From: Pelomonas sp. V22
Lineage (GTDB): Bacteria > Pseudomonadota > Gammaproteobacteria > Burkholderiales > Burkholderiaceae_C
Reading direction: 5' to 3'
Assembly: GCF_030014915.1 (NCBI RefSeq)
Contig: NZ_JAGIXS010000001.1
Span: 620,001-684,000 of the forward strand
Length of the DNA: 64,000 nucleotides
Position numbers and translations under genes: made by a program. Within the stretch, counting starts at the first letter, position 1. Each line of letters starts with the position of its first letter. Shown one piece after another: positions 20,391-29,034 of this stretch. The notes beneath the pieces were generated by a model. It ran no database searches, was not told where the DNA came from, and worked only from the letters and a program-made list of their open reading frames with translations.

Positions 20391-21275
20391 ATGCAGCCCT
20401 GGATCAAGCGCAGCCTGACGGCAGTGATCGGCCTGGTTTTGCTGATGGTGGCCGTGGCCGCCTTCGGGTTCTGGCAGAGCGAGCGGCGCATGCAACGCGT
20501 CGTCGAGGTCAAGCCCTACCCGATCACGGCGTCCAGCGACCTGGCACGGGGCCGCTACCTGTACGAGACCCGGGGCTGCGCCGAATGCCATGGCGCCACG
20601 GGGGCGGGCCGAGCCTTCATCGACAGCCCGGACATGCGCGTCAAGGGCCCCGACATCAGCACGGGCGGCGCCGCCAAGGCCTACCGACCGGAGGACTGGG
20701 ACCGCATCCTGCGCCACGGGGTCAAGCCCGATGGCCGGCCCGCCTTCATCATGCCGAGCGAGGACTACAACCGGCTCACCGATGCCGACCTCGCGGCCCT
20801 GGTCGGCTATGTGCAGTCGCTGCCTGCGGCAGGCGGCACGGGCGTGGAGATCAAGATCCCGCCGCCGGTGCGCATCCTCTACGGCCTCGGCCTGATCCAG
20901 GATGCGGCCGCCAAGATCGACCACGCGCTGCCGGTGCAGCAACCGGTGCCGGAAGCGCTCACCCCCGAGCATGGCCGCTACATCGCCACGACCTGCGTGG
21001 GCTGCCATGGCGAGCATTTCTCGGGCGGCAAGGTCCCCGGGGGCCCGCCCGATTGGCCGGCTGCGGCCAACCTCACACCGGGCGAAGGCAGTGCCATGGG
21101 CCGCTACCCGGATGCGGCCTCTTTCAGCGCCATGATGCGCAGCGGCCAGCGGCCCGACGGCACGAAGATCGCCGTCATGCCCTTCGAGTCCTTCGGCAAG
21201 TTGAACGACCTGGACCTGGGCGCGCTGCGGCTCTACCTCGCTTCGCTGCCGGCACGCCCGGCCGGCCAGCGCTGA
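20391..21275 (+). CDS. membrane-anchored dihaem cytochrome c
   Basis: The 294-residue protein has an uncleaved N-terminal anchor (TAVIGLVLLMVAVAAFGFW, about 10-28) and two periplasmic class I haem domains with CAECH at 63-67 and CVGCH at 202-206. The layout resembles cytochrome subunits that serve periplasmic dehydrogenases or carry electrons to an oxidase. No dehydrogenase partner is adjacent. The ATG at 20391 has GGGAG 7 bases upstream; the open frame from 20316 overruns this site. Electron donor and acceptor are unknown. Confidence 0.88.
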   Translation: MQPWIKRSLTAVIGLVLLMVAVAAFGFWQSERRMQRVVEVKPYPITASSDLARGRYLYETRGCAECHGATGAGRAFIDSPDMRVKGPDISTGGAAKAYRPEDWDRILRHGVKPDGRPAFIMPSEDYNRLTDADLAALVGYVQSLPAAGGTGVEIKIPPPVRILYGLGLIQDAAAKIDHALPVQQPVPEALTPEHGRYIATTCVGCHGEHFSGGKVPGGPPDWPAAANLTPGEGSAMGRYPDAASFSAMMRSGQRPDGTKIAVMPFESFGKLNDLDLGALRLYLASLPARPAGQR

Positions 21276-21313
21276 GGCCCGCTCTGACACGCAGGCGACC
21301 CTGCTGCTGCACG

Positions 21314-21342
21314 ATGCCGGCCACAATGGCCGGCATTGTTTT
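21314..21342 (+). terminator. rho-independent terminator after the dihaem cytochrome
   Basis: A perfect 10-base-pair stem ATGCCGGCCA/TGGCCGGCAT with a 3-base loop is followed by TGTTTT. It separates the cytochrome from the alcohol dehydrogenase gene, which starts 19 bases later with its own GAGGAG ribosome site. Confidence 0.85.
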
Positions 21343-21360
21343 CTCGGCGAGGAGCCATCG

Positions 21361-22380
21361 ATGAGCGACACCCAAATCCAGGCCTGGGCGGCCCATGCCA
21401 AGGACCAGCCGCTGCAGCCCTACAGCTACGAGGCAGGCCCGCTCGGCGACGAGGAGGTGGAGATCCGCGTCGAGCATTGCGGCATCTGCCATTCCGACCT
21501 CGCCATGATCGAGAGCGAATGGTTCCCCACGAACTACCCGGTCGTGCCCGGCCATGAGGTGGTGGGCATCGTCACCGCCGTAGGGCCCCACGCCAAGGGC
21601 CGCCAGGTCGGCCAGCGCGTGGGCATAGGCTGGCACACGGCCAGCTGCAGCCATTGCAACTTCTGCCTGGGCGGCGAGCAAAACCTCTGCAACCAGCGCC
21701 AGCCCACCATCATCGGCCGCCACGGCGGTTTTGCCGACCGCCTGCGCGCGCATTGGAGCTGGGCCGTGCCGATTCCCGAGGGCCTCGACCCAGCGGCCGT
21801 CGGCCCCTTGATGTGCGGCGGCGGCACGGTCTTCCTGCCCTTCGTCATCAACTCAATCAAGCCGACCGACCGCGTCGGCGTGGTCGGCATCGGTGGCCTC
21901 GGCCATCTGGCCGTCAAGTTCGCGCGGGCCTGGGGCTGCGAGGTCACGGCCTTCACCTCGTCGCCGAGCAAGCGCGAGGAGGCGCTGTCGCTCGGTGCGC
22001 ACCGCACGGTCTCGAGCATCGACAAGGCCGAGCTGAAAGCCGCCGCCGGCTCGCTGGACTTCCTCCTGGTGACCGTGGGCGCCAGCCTGGACTGGGACGC
22101 GCTCATTGGCACGCTGGCGCCCAAGGGCCGCCTGCACCTGGTGGGTGTGGTGACCGACAAGCTGCAGCTCAAGAGCGGTGCCCTGCTCTCCTGGCAGCGC
22201 GGCCTCTCGGCCTCGCCCACGCCCTCGCCGCGCCTCCTGGCCACGATGCTGGACTTCGCCGCGCGGCACCAGATCCTGCCCCAGGTCGAGCGCTTCCCCA
22301 TGAGCCGCGTCAACGAAGCGCTGGACCACCTGCGCGCCGGCAAGGCGCGCTACCGCATCGTGCTGGACGCGGACTTCTAA
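21361..22380 (+). CDS. zinc-dependent alcohol dehydrogenase (YahK/cinnamyl type)
   Basis: The 339-residue medium-chain dehydrogenase reduces aldehydes or oxidises primary alcohols with NADP(H), by family analogy. Catalytic zinc ligands are Cys40 in HCGICHSD and His65-Glu66 in GHEVVG. The structural zinc is held by Cys96, Cys99, Cys102 and Cys110. The Rossmann motif is GIGGLGHLAVKFA at about 177. The overall pattern fits the YahK/Ahr broad-specificity aldehyde reductase branch. The in vivo substrate is not indicated by neighbours. Confidence 0.92.
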   Translation: MSDTQIQAWAAHAKDQPLQPYSYEAGPLGDEEVEIRVEHCGICHSDLAMIESEWFPTNYPVVPGHEVVGIVTAVGPHAKGRQVGQRVGIGWHTASCSHCNFCLGGEQNLCNQRQPTIIGRHGGFADRLRAHWSWAVPIPEGLDPAAVGPLMCGGGTVFLPFVINSIKPTDRVGVVGIGGLGHLAVKFARAWGCEVTAFTSSPSKREEALSLGAHRTVSSIDKAELKAAAGSLDFLLVTVGASLDWDALIGTLAPKGRLHLVGVVTDKLQLKSGALLSWQRGLSASPTPSPRLLATMLDFAARHQILPQVERFPMSRVNEALDHLRAGKARYRIVLDADF

Positions 22381-22391
22381 GCGCAGCGCGC

Positions 22392-23915
22392 TCAGCGCAC
22401 CCTGAATACGCCCACCAGGCCGCCGAGGCGCGCGGCCTGCTCGTTGAGGCTCATGGCGGCAGCCGTGCTCTCTTCGACCAAAGCGGCGTTCTGCTGGGTC
22501 ACCTCGTCGAGATGGCCCACGGCCTGGCTGACCTGGGACAGGCCGCTGCTCTGCTCGCGCGTGGCCGCCGAGATCTCGCCGATCAGGCTGCTGACGCGCT
22601 GCACCTGCTGTACCAGCTCGGCCATGGTCTGGCCGGCCTGCTGCACCTGCTGGCTGCCGCCCTCGACCTTCTCGACGTTCTCGGCGATCAGGCTCTTGAT
22701 CTCGCGGGCCGCCTGGGCGCTGCGCTGGGCCAGCGAGCGCACCTCGCTCGCCACCACGGCAAAGCCACGGCCCTGCTCACCGGCACGCGCCGCCTCGACG
22801 GCCGCGTTCAAGGCCAGGATGTTGGTCTGGAAGGCGATGGAGTCGATCACCGAGGTGATGTCCGAGATCTTGCGGCTCTGCGCGCTGATCGCGTCCATGG
22901 TCTGCACCACCTGCTGCACGACGGCACCGCCCTCGGCTGCCACGCCGCTGGCACGGTTGGCCAGGTTGCTGGCCTCGGCCGCGGAGTCGGCGTTGTGGCG
23001 CACGGTGGAGGCGAGCTGCTCCATCGACGCAGCGGTTTCCTGCAGGCTGCTGGCCTGCTGCTCGGTGCGGTTGGACAGGTCCTGGTTGCCGGCCGCGATC
23101 TCGCCGGTGGCGCCGGTGATGGACTGGGCGCTCTGGTTCACGTCGGACACCAGCGAGCGCAGCGAATCTCGCGTGCGCGCCAGCGAGAACATCATGCTGT
23201 GCTGATCGCCCGCGGCCACCGGCACCTCGGCCAGCAGGTCACCGGCGGCCACGCGCTCCAGCACCTCGCGGGCCAGGGCCGGGTCGCCGCCCAGCTCTCG
23301 GCGCATCGAGGCCCGCAGCTGCAGGAAAAGGAAGGCACAGACTGCGAGGCACAGGGCGACCAGGCCCAGCACCCAGGCGCGCGCCTTGCCCATGGCGGCA
23401 CCGGCTTCCACGCGGGCCGCTTCCTTGTCGGCCGCACTGCTCTTCTTCAGCTCCAGCAGCTCGCCGCGCAGCTCGCGCCAGGCAGGCGTCTCCTGCTTGT
23501 TGATCAGTTGCACGGCCGCTGCGCCGTCCTGCGGCGCCAGGGCCACGACCTCGGCCTGCACCTGCGCCAGCTTGCGCCGCATGTCGACCATGGCGGCCAG
23601 CTTTTTCTTGTGCTCGTCGCCGGCTGCAGCGGTGGCGCCCTGCGCCGCCTTGTCATAGGCCTTGGCGGCGTTGTCCAGGTTCTCGTAGGCCTTCTTGTTG
23701 GCCGAGTCCAGCGCCACATTGCGCAGCGCCTGGCCCATCTGCAGGCCCTGGGCGTACATCTCGGCCACCTCGCTGGCCAGGGCGTCCTGCCGGCTGAAGT
23801 AGTCGCCGAGGCGCGTCTCCAGGCTGGACGTGCCCAAGCCCACCACGGCGCCGAGTACCAGCACCAGTGCCGCCGGCACCAGCTGCGACACCATCACTCT
23901 TTGCATGAAACCCAT
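22392..23915 (-). CDS. methyl-accepting chemotaxis protein
   Basis: The 507-residue receptor has TM1 at about 9-28, a periplasmic four-helix-type sensor (about 30-178), TM2 at 181-200, a HAMP-like segment, and the cytoplasmic signalling domain with the conserved hairpin [28 protein letters not shown]. It relays ligand binding to CheA/CheW, which are not in the window. The ATG at 23915 has GGGAGAG upstream; the longer frame to 24032 lacks a signal-anchor at its start. It converges with the alcohol dehydrogenase, with 11 bases between stops. Ligand unknown. Confidence 0.94.
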   Translation of the reverse strand: MGFMQRVMVSQLVPAALVLVLGAVVGLGTSSLETRLGDYFSRQDALASEVAEMYAQGLQMGQALRNVALDSANKKAYENLDNAAKAYDKAAQGATAAAGDEHKKKLAAMVDMRRKLAQVQAEVVALAPQDGAAAVQLINKQETPAWRELRGELLELKKSSAADKEAARVEAGAAMGKARAWVLGLVALCLAVCAFLFLQLRASMRRELGGDPALAREVLERVAAGDLLAEVPVAAGDQHSMMFSLARTRDSLRSLVSDVNQSAQSITGATGEIAAGNQDLSNRTEQQASSLQETAASMEQLASTVRHNADSAAEASNLANRASGVAAEGGAVVQQVVQTMDAISAQSRKISDITSVIDSIAFQTNILALNAAVEAARAGEQGRGFAVVASEVRSLAQRSAQAAREIKSLIAENVEKVEGGSQQVQQAGQTMAELVQQVQRVSSLIGEISAATREQSSGLSQVSQAVGHLDEVTQQNAALVEESTAAAMSLNEQAARLGGLVGVFRVR

Positions 23916-24057
23916 GATTTTGCTCTCCCGCTGAACTGCGATGCGCGGCAATGCTAGTGAGCTGCGGCCTTGAGGGCACATGACAGCATCGCGAACGCGG
24001 GCATTTGTGCGCGCCCGCAGCCGCAGCCGCACGGCGGCCGCCGGTCCTTCGAAGCGC

Positions 24058-24801
24058 CTAGCGCCCGGCCGGGCGCTGCGCGCCCAGATTGCGCCAGAGC
24101 TTGTTCACCAGCTCCGGATGGCGGGACTGGAAGTCGCGGCTGACGATCAGGTAGAAGCGCAGCACGTTGAACGGCGTCTCCAGCGGCTCGATGCGGGCGC
24201 CGTACTGACGGGCGAGCAGTTGGCGGCCCTGCGCCTCCTGCATGACCACGGCGGCGATGCGACCCCGGTCCAGCTTGGCGAACAGCTGGTCGGCCGAGGT
24301 GGCCTTGTCGTCGATCAGCACCTCGAGCCGGTCCAGCGGCACGCCATAGGCAAAGCCGAACTGCACACCCACCGGCTCGTCGCCCACCTGCAGGAAGCGC
24401 TGGCCGTCCCAGCTCACCGGGCTGCCGATGCGGCGGTAGACCAGGAAGCGCACCGCGCCGAGGCCGCGCTCGGCATCGGGCTGCGGCGGCTCGCCGCGCA
24501 TCGGATAGGCCAGCCAGGCCCTGCGCTCGGGCGCGTAGATGCCGACCAAGGCGTCGGCCTGACCGCTCCTCGTGTCCTGCAGGCAGCGGGCGCGCGGGGC
24601 GATGCGGTTGTCCACCTGCAGATCGAGTTCGCGCGCGGCGGCCCGCACCGCCTGCTGGAACAGACCGTTGCCGTCCGGCAGGGTGTAGGGATAGAAGGAG
24701 CTGTCGGCGGTGCAGAGCCGCAGCGTCACGGCCTGTGCGGCCGGCACCATCAAGGCCAGCACGGCCATCGCTCCCACCCACCGCCGCACGGCATTGCGCA
24801 T
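24058..24801 (-). CDS. periplasmic solute-binding protein, family 3 type
   Basis: The 247-residue product has a Sec signal ([14 protein letters not shown], cleaved near residue 24). Its body resembles the amino-acid ABC transporter binding proteins of SBP family 3 (start [16 protein letters not shown], two-lobe pattern). No permease or ATPase is nearby, so it may act as a sensor partner or be an orphan. The ATG at 24801 has GGGAGA 5 bases upstream. It follows the MscS gene by 28 bases and is the last gene of that operon. Confidence 0.8.
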   Translation of the reverse strand: MRNAVRRWVGAMAVLALMVPAAQAVTLRLCTADSSFYPYTLPDGNGLFQQAVRAAARELDLQVDNRIAPRARCLQDTRSGQADALVGIYAPERRAWLAYPMRGEPPQPDAERGLGAVRFLVYRRIGSPVSWDGQRFLQVGDEPVGVQFGFAYGVPLDRLEVLIDDKATSADQLFAKLDRGRIAAVVMQEAQGRQLLARQYGARIEPLETPFNVLRFYLIVSRDFQSRHPELVNKLWRNLGAQRPAGR

Positions 24802-24829
24802 GCTGGTCTCCCTGCGTGTTTGCCGCAGT

Positions 24830-26110
24830 CTAGGAGCCGCTCGCCGCCTGATGCAAGACCCGTTGCGGATAGGGAATCTCCACGCCGAGGCCTTGCAGCG
24901 TCCGGAGCACGGCGAGGTTGACGTCCGAGCGCACGCCGCCCTGGCCGTTTTGCGGATCACCGATCCAGAACGTGACCGTGAGCTCCAGACCATCGGCCGC
25001 GAAGTTGCTGAGCTGCACGCCCGGCTCGGGCGTGGCCAGCACGCGCGGCACGCTGGCCACGGCGGCAGCCAGGCTCTTCATCACCTGCTCCACATCGCAG
25101 CCATAGGCCACCTGCACGACGGTGCTGAGCAGCACCTGCGGATCGGCCAGCGAGCTGTTCTCGACGCGGGTGGTGATCAGGGTCTCATTGGGCACGATGG
25201 CCTCGCGGCCATTGAGTGCGCGGATCACGGTGTAGCGGGTCTTGATGTCGCTGATGCGGCCCTCGAAGCCGTCGACCTTGACCATGTCGCCAATGCGCAA
25301 GCTGCGCTCGGCCAGGATGACGAAGCCGCTCACATAGTTGGCCGCCAGCTTCTGCAGGCCAAAGCCAATGCCCACGCCCAGCGCACCGCCGAGCACGCCA
25401 AGGGCCGTGAGATCAATGCCAGCGGCCGACAGCGCCACCAGCATGCCGACGAAGAGCAGGGCCGCACGCGTCAGGCTGACCGCGATCTTGCGCATCGACA
25501 AATCGATGCTGCTGCTCTGCATCAGCCGCGCCTCGATGACCGAGGAGATCCACAGCGACAGCACCAGCACCACAGTGGCCGCGAGGCCGCCCTGCAGCAT
25601 GTCCAGCAGCGTGACCGGCTTGCCGCCTATCTTCCAGGCATAGCTCTCCAGCTCCTTCAGCAGGTCTGGCCACAAGCCGGTGATCCAGATGATGGAGCCG
25701 AGCCAGGCCACCCAGGAGACAAATCGCTCGACGAGGCGCATGCCCGTCGATTCGGGCATGGCCACCGTCAGCACCCGCACGGTGAAGCGGATCGCCAGCA
25801 GCGACACCAGCACCGGAATGGCCAGCTTGAACAAGGCCAGGTGCACGCCGAAGTGGATGAGCAGGCGCCGCGCGCCAAAGGCCAGCAGCAAGGCCAGGGC
25901 CGGGAACAGCACGCCATCGATCACATGGCGCCCGAACAGCACCGACAGCGGCCGCTGCTGGTTGGCCGCGCGGGCACTGGCCACGCGCCAGACGATCAGC
26001 CAGGCAAGGCCGAGGCAGGCCAGCAGCGAGGCCAGCTCGGTCAGGGCGGCGGGTTTGAGCAGGGCCGCAAGAAGCTCTTGCAGCTCATTCATGCTGAGCG
26101 GTTGATTCAT
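24830..26110 (-). CDS. MscS-family mechanosensitive ion channel
   Basis: The protein (about 426 residues) has several N-terminal membrane helices and the MscS core: pore helix ALGVLGGALGVGIGFGLQKLAANYVSG, then the beta domain SLRIGDMVKVDGFEGRISDI and the VPNETLI motif. It would open under hypo-osmotic tension to release solutes. It is larger than minimal MscS (286 residues) because of extra N-terminal helices. Start ATG at 26110 is the best available; one at 26092 is equally possible because neither has a good ribosome site. It lies 31 bases after the deacetylase-like gene. Confidence 0.9.
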   Translation of the reverse strand: MNQPLSMNELQELLAALLKPAALTELASLLACLGLAWLIVWRVASARAANQQRPLSVLFGRHVIDGVLFPALALLLAFGARRLLIHFGVHLALFKLAIPVLVSLLAIRFTVRVLTVAMPESTGMRLVERFVSWVAWLGSIIWITGLWPDLLKELESYAWKIGGKPVTLLDMLQGGLAATVVLVLSLWISSVIEARLMQSSSIDLSMRKIAVSLTRAALLFVGMLVALSAAGIDLTALGVLGGALGVGIGFGLQKLAANYVSGFVILAERSLRIGDMVKVDGFEGRISDIKTRYTVIRALNGREAIVPNETLITTRVENSSLADPQVLLSTVVQVAYGCDVEQVMKSLAAAVASVPRVLATPEPGVQLSNFAADGLELTVTFWIGDPQNGQGGVRSDVNLAVLRTLQGLGVEIPYPQRVLHQAASGS

Positions 26111-26141
26111 CGAGACAAGAAACAGGGGGGCAGGAGGGAAA

Positions 26142-27077
26142 TCAGATACCGGCCAGCGTGCGTAGGTGCACGCCGACGCTGCGGGCCAGCGCGCCGAGGG
26201 CATAGCCACCCTCCAGGCAGGAGACGATGCGGCCCTTGGCATGGCGCTCGGCCACGCTCATCACCCGCTGGGTGATCCATTCGTAATCGGCCTCGACCAG
26301 GCCGAGCTGGCCCAGGTCGTCCTCGCGGTGGGCGTCGAAGCCGGCCGAGATGAAGATCATCTCGGGCCGGAAGGCCTCCAGCGCCGGCATCCACTGGGCT
26401 TCGATCATCTCGCGCACCTCGCCGCCCCGGGTGTAGGCCGGGATGGGCAGGTTGACCATGTTCTCGCCCTTGGGCACGGCGCCGCTGTAGGGATAGAGCG
26501 GGTCCTGGAAGATGCTGACCATCAGCACGCGCTCGTCGCCGGCAATGATGTCTTCCGTGCCATTGCCGTGGTGCACATCGAAGTCCACGATGGCCACACG
26601 CTTCAGGCCGCGCACGTCCAGTGCATGGCGGGCCGCCACGGCCACGTTGTTGAAGAAGCAGAAGCCCATGCTCTGGTCGCGCGTCGCATGGTGGCCGGGC
26701 GGGCGCACGGCGCAGAAGGCGTTGTCCGCCTTGCCGTCTATCACCAGGTCGGTGGCCTGCACGGCGGCGCCGGCGGCGCGCAGTGCGGCGGCCCACGTAT
26801 GCGGGCCGGCCACGGTGTCGGGGTCCACGGCGCGTGATTCGCCGCTCGCGGCCAGGCCTTGCAGCAGCTCGCTCAGCTCGGCCACGTAGCGGTGGGTGTG
26901 GGCCAGTTCCAGGTCAGCGAGCCGCGCCGGCTCTGCCTCGTGCCGCTCCAGCGCCAAGTCGATGCTGCTCGCCAACAGCCAGTCTTCGATGGCGTCCAGG
27001 CGCTGCGGGCATTCAGGGTGGCCGCCTCCCATGTCGTGGCGGCGGCAGGCGGGATGGCTGAAGTAGGCGGTCGGCAT
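26142..27077 (-). CDS. histone-deacetylase-family amidohydrolase
   Basis: The 311-residue protein belongs to the arginase/deacetylase fold. It has the active-site pair His129-His130 (RPPGHHA), and zinc ligands Asp167 and His169 (DFDVHHGNGT) and Asp248 (SAGFDAH). Bacterial members remove acetyl or acyl groups from polyamines, small molecules or lysines, and the substrate here is unknown. The tail GGY near the C terminus (LEGGYALG) carries the usual catalytic Tyr. It is the first gene of a deacetylase-MscS-binding-protein operon and divergent from moxR, with 29 bases between start codons. Confidence 0.9.
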   Translation of the reverse strand: MPTAYFSHPACRRHDMGGGHPECPQRLDAIEDWLLASSIDLALERHEAEPARLADLELAHTHRYVAELSELLQGLAASGESRAVDPDTVAGPHTWAAALRAAGAAVQATDLVIDGKADNAFCAVRPPGHHATRDQSMGFCFFNNVAVAARHALDVRGLKRVAIVDFDVHHGNGTEDIIAGDERVLMVSIFQDPLYPYSGAVPKGENMVNLPIPAYTRGGEVREMIEAQWMPALEAFRPEMIFISAGFDAHREDDLGQLGLVEADYEWITQRVMSVAERHAKGRIVSCLEGGYALGALARSVGVHLRTLAGI

Positions 27078-27106
27078 GCTGGGCTGGATTCGGTTAAGGT
27101 CGCCGC

Positions 27107-28054
27107 ATGACGCAATCAACGAAAGAGTCTCAAGCCCAGGTGGCCCGGCAACTCGGCGACTTGCAACGCCAGATTAGCACGATCATCAAGGGCAAACCCG
27201 GCCAGATCCGCGACGCCGTGGCCTGCCTGATCGCCGGTGGCCACCTCTTGATCGAAGACCTGCCCGGCGTCGGCAAGACCACGCTGGCCCATGCGCTGGC
27301 CGTGTCCATGGGCCTCAAGTTCTCGCGCCTGCAGTTCACGGCCGACCTGATGCCGTCCGACCTGCTGGGCGTGAGCATCTACGAGAGGGAGAAGGCCGGC
27401 TTCGTCTTCCATCCCGGCCCGGTATTCGCCCAGGTGCTGCTGTCCGACGAGATCAACCGTGCCGGCCCCAAGACCCAGAGCGCGCTCTTGGAAGCGATGG
27501 AAGAGAACCAGGTCAGCATCGATGGCGCGAGCCATGCCCTGCCGCAGCCCTTCTTCGTCATCGCCACGCAGAACCCGAGCGAGCAGCTCGGCACCTATCC
27601 ACTGCCCGAATCGCAGCTGGATCGCTTCCTGATGTGCATCTCGCTGGGCTACCCCGACAGCGCCTCGGAACGCGAACTCTTGATGGGCCAGGACAGCCGC
27701 GAAGCCATCCGCGCGCTGCGGCCCTTGATGACGCCGGCCGATGTGCTGACCGCACAGGCGGCGGTCAAGACCATCCATGCCTCGCCGGCCCTGCTCGACT
27801 ACCTGCAGGCCCTGATCGCCGCCACGCGCTCGGGCCAGTGGTTCAGCGAGGGCCTGAGCCCGCGCGCCGGCCTCGGCGTGCTGCGAGCCGCACGCGCACG
27901 CGCCCTGCTCGACCAGCGCGACTTCGTGGCACCCGACGACGTGCAGGCCATCCTGCCGCAGACCATCGCCCACCGCCTGCGGCCGCGCGCCGGTGCCGGT
28001 CGGGGTGCGACCGAGCAGGTGCGCGCCATGATCGAAGCAATACCGCTGCCCTGA
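27107..28054 (+). CDS. MoxR-type AAA+ ATPase
   Basis: MoxR ATPases act as chaperones for the assembly or activation of protein complexes and are usually found with DUF58 and transglutaminase genes, as here. The 315-residue protein has Walker A LPGVGKTT (52-59), Walker B LLSDEINR (111-118), the sensor ATQNP, and a lid domain. Its stop overlaps the start of the DUF58 gene (TGATG), showing a coupled operon moxR-DUF58-tgpA. The target complex is not known. Confidence 0.93.
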   Translation: MTQSTKESQAQVARQLGDLQRQISTIIKGKPGQIRDAVACLIAGGHLLIEDLPGVGKTTLAHALAVSMGLKFSRLQFTADLMPSDLLGVSIYEREKAGFVFHPGPVFAQVLLSDEINRAGPKTQSALLEAMEENQVSIDGASHALPQPFFVIATQNPSEQLGTYPLPESQLDRFLMCISLGYPDSASERELLMGQDSREAIRALRPLMTPADVLTAQAAVKTIHASPALLDYLQALIAATRSGQWFSEGLSPRAGLGVLRAARARALLDQRDFVAPDDVQAILPQTIAHRLRPRAGAGRGATEQVRAMIEAIPLP

Positions 28055-29034
28055 TGGCCGGCTCGATACGCCAGCGCATCGACGCCTGGTGGGCCGCCCG
28101 CCACCAGCGGCGCGATGTGCACCTGATGGGGCAGAACAACATCTACATCCTGCCCAGCCGGCCGGGCCTCGCCTTCTGCGCCACGCTCTGCGTGCTGCTG
28201 GTGGCGTCGATCAACGACCAGCTGAGCCTTGGCTACATGCTGACCTTTCTTCTGGCCGGTGCCGGCTTTGCCTCCATGCACAGCACGCACGGCAATCTGC
28301 GCGGCCTGCAGCTGGACCTGCGCGAGCCCGCGCCCGGCTTTGCCGGCGGCGACCTGCAGCTGGAGGTCCGTGTGCACAACAGCGGGCGGGCCCGCTACGG
28401 CGTCGGCATCCGCGTGCAGGAAGACGGCGAGACGGCCTGGTGCGATGTGCCCGAGAAAGGCCACGCCCTCGTCCATGTGCGCTTCAAGGCGCCAGGGCGC
28501 GGCCTGTGCGAGCTGCCGACGCTGCGCATCGAGACCCGCTTCCCGCTCGGCCTGTTCGGCGCCTGGAGCATCTGGCGGCCGGCGGCCAAGGTCTGGGTCT
28601 ATCCGGCGCCCGAAAGCCCGGCTGTGCCCTTCGCGCCCAGCGCCCAGACGGCCGAGGCCGGCGAGGTGAGCGGTGCCGCCCTGGTGCCGGGCCAGGACTT
28701 CGAGGGCGTGCGCGCCTACCGGCGCGGCGACAGCCTGCGCCAGGTGGTCTGGAAGAAGGCCGCCCTCGCGCTAGAGCAAGGCGGCACGCTGTGGGTGCGC
28801 GAAACCCGCGCGCCGGCCAGCCAGCGGCTTTGGCTGGACATTGCCGACACCGCCGGCCGCGACTGGGAGGCCCGGCTCTCGCGCCTCTGCGCCTGGGTGC
28901 TGGCGGCCGAGAGCCAGGGCCACCCCTATGGCCTGAAGCTCGCCGGGCAAGACCTGGCACCGGCGCAGGGCGCCGAGCACCGCCGCGCCTGCCTGGAACT
29001 GCTGGCGCTGGCGGCGCCGGGGCGGTCCTCATGA
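28054..29034 (+). CDS. DUF58 membrane protein
   Basis: The 326-residue protein has two N-terminal membrane helices (about 33-70) and the DUF58 motif GQDFEGVRAYRRGDSLRQVVWKKAA, the conserved core of the family. It commonly acts with MoxR and a TgpA-type transglutaminase. By analogy the set is linked to envelope or peptidoglycan homeostasis, which the mltB gene two places downstream would fit. Start and stop overlap both neighbours (TGATG and ATGA), so translation is coupled on each side. Confidence 0.9.
   Translation: MAGSIRQRIDAWWAARHQRRDVHLMGQNNIYILPSRPGLAFCATLCVLLVASINDQLSLGYMLTFLLAGAGFASMHSTHGNLRGLQLDLREPAPGFAGGDLQLEVRVHNSGRARYGVGIRVQEDGETAWCDVPEKGHALVHVRFKAPGRGLCELPTLRIETRFPLGLFGAWSIWRPAAKVWVYPAPESPAVPFAPSAQTAEAGEVSGAALVPGQDFEGVRAYRRGDSLRQVVWKKAALALEQGGTLWVRETRAPASQRLWLDIADTAGRDWEARLSRLCAWVLAAESQGHPYGLKLAGQDLAPAQGAEHRRACLELLALAAPGRSS

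Noticed and set aside
21654-23957. A plus-strand frame of 767 residues across the alcohol dehydrogenase and chemotaxis receptor genes.
   Set aside because: It is a GC-rich shadow of two well-supported genes with no recognisable domain and no start context.
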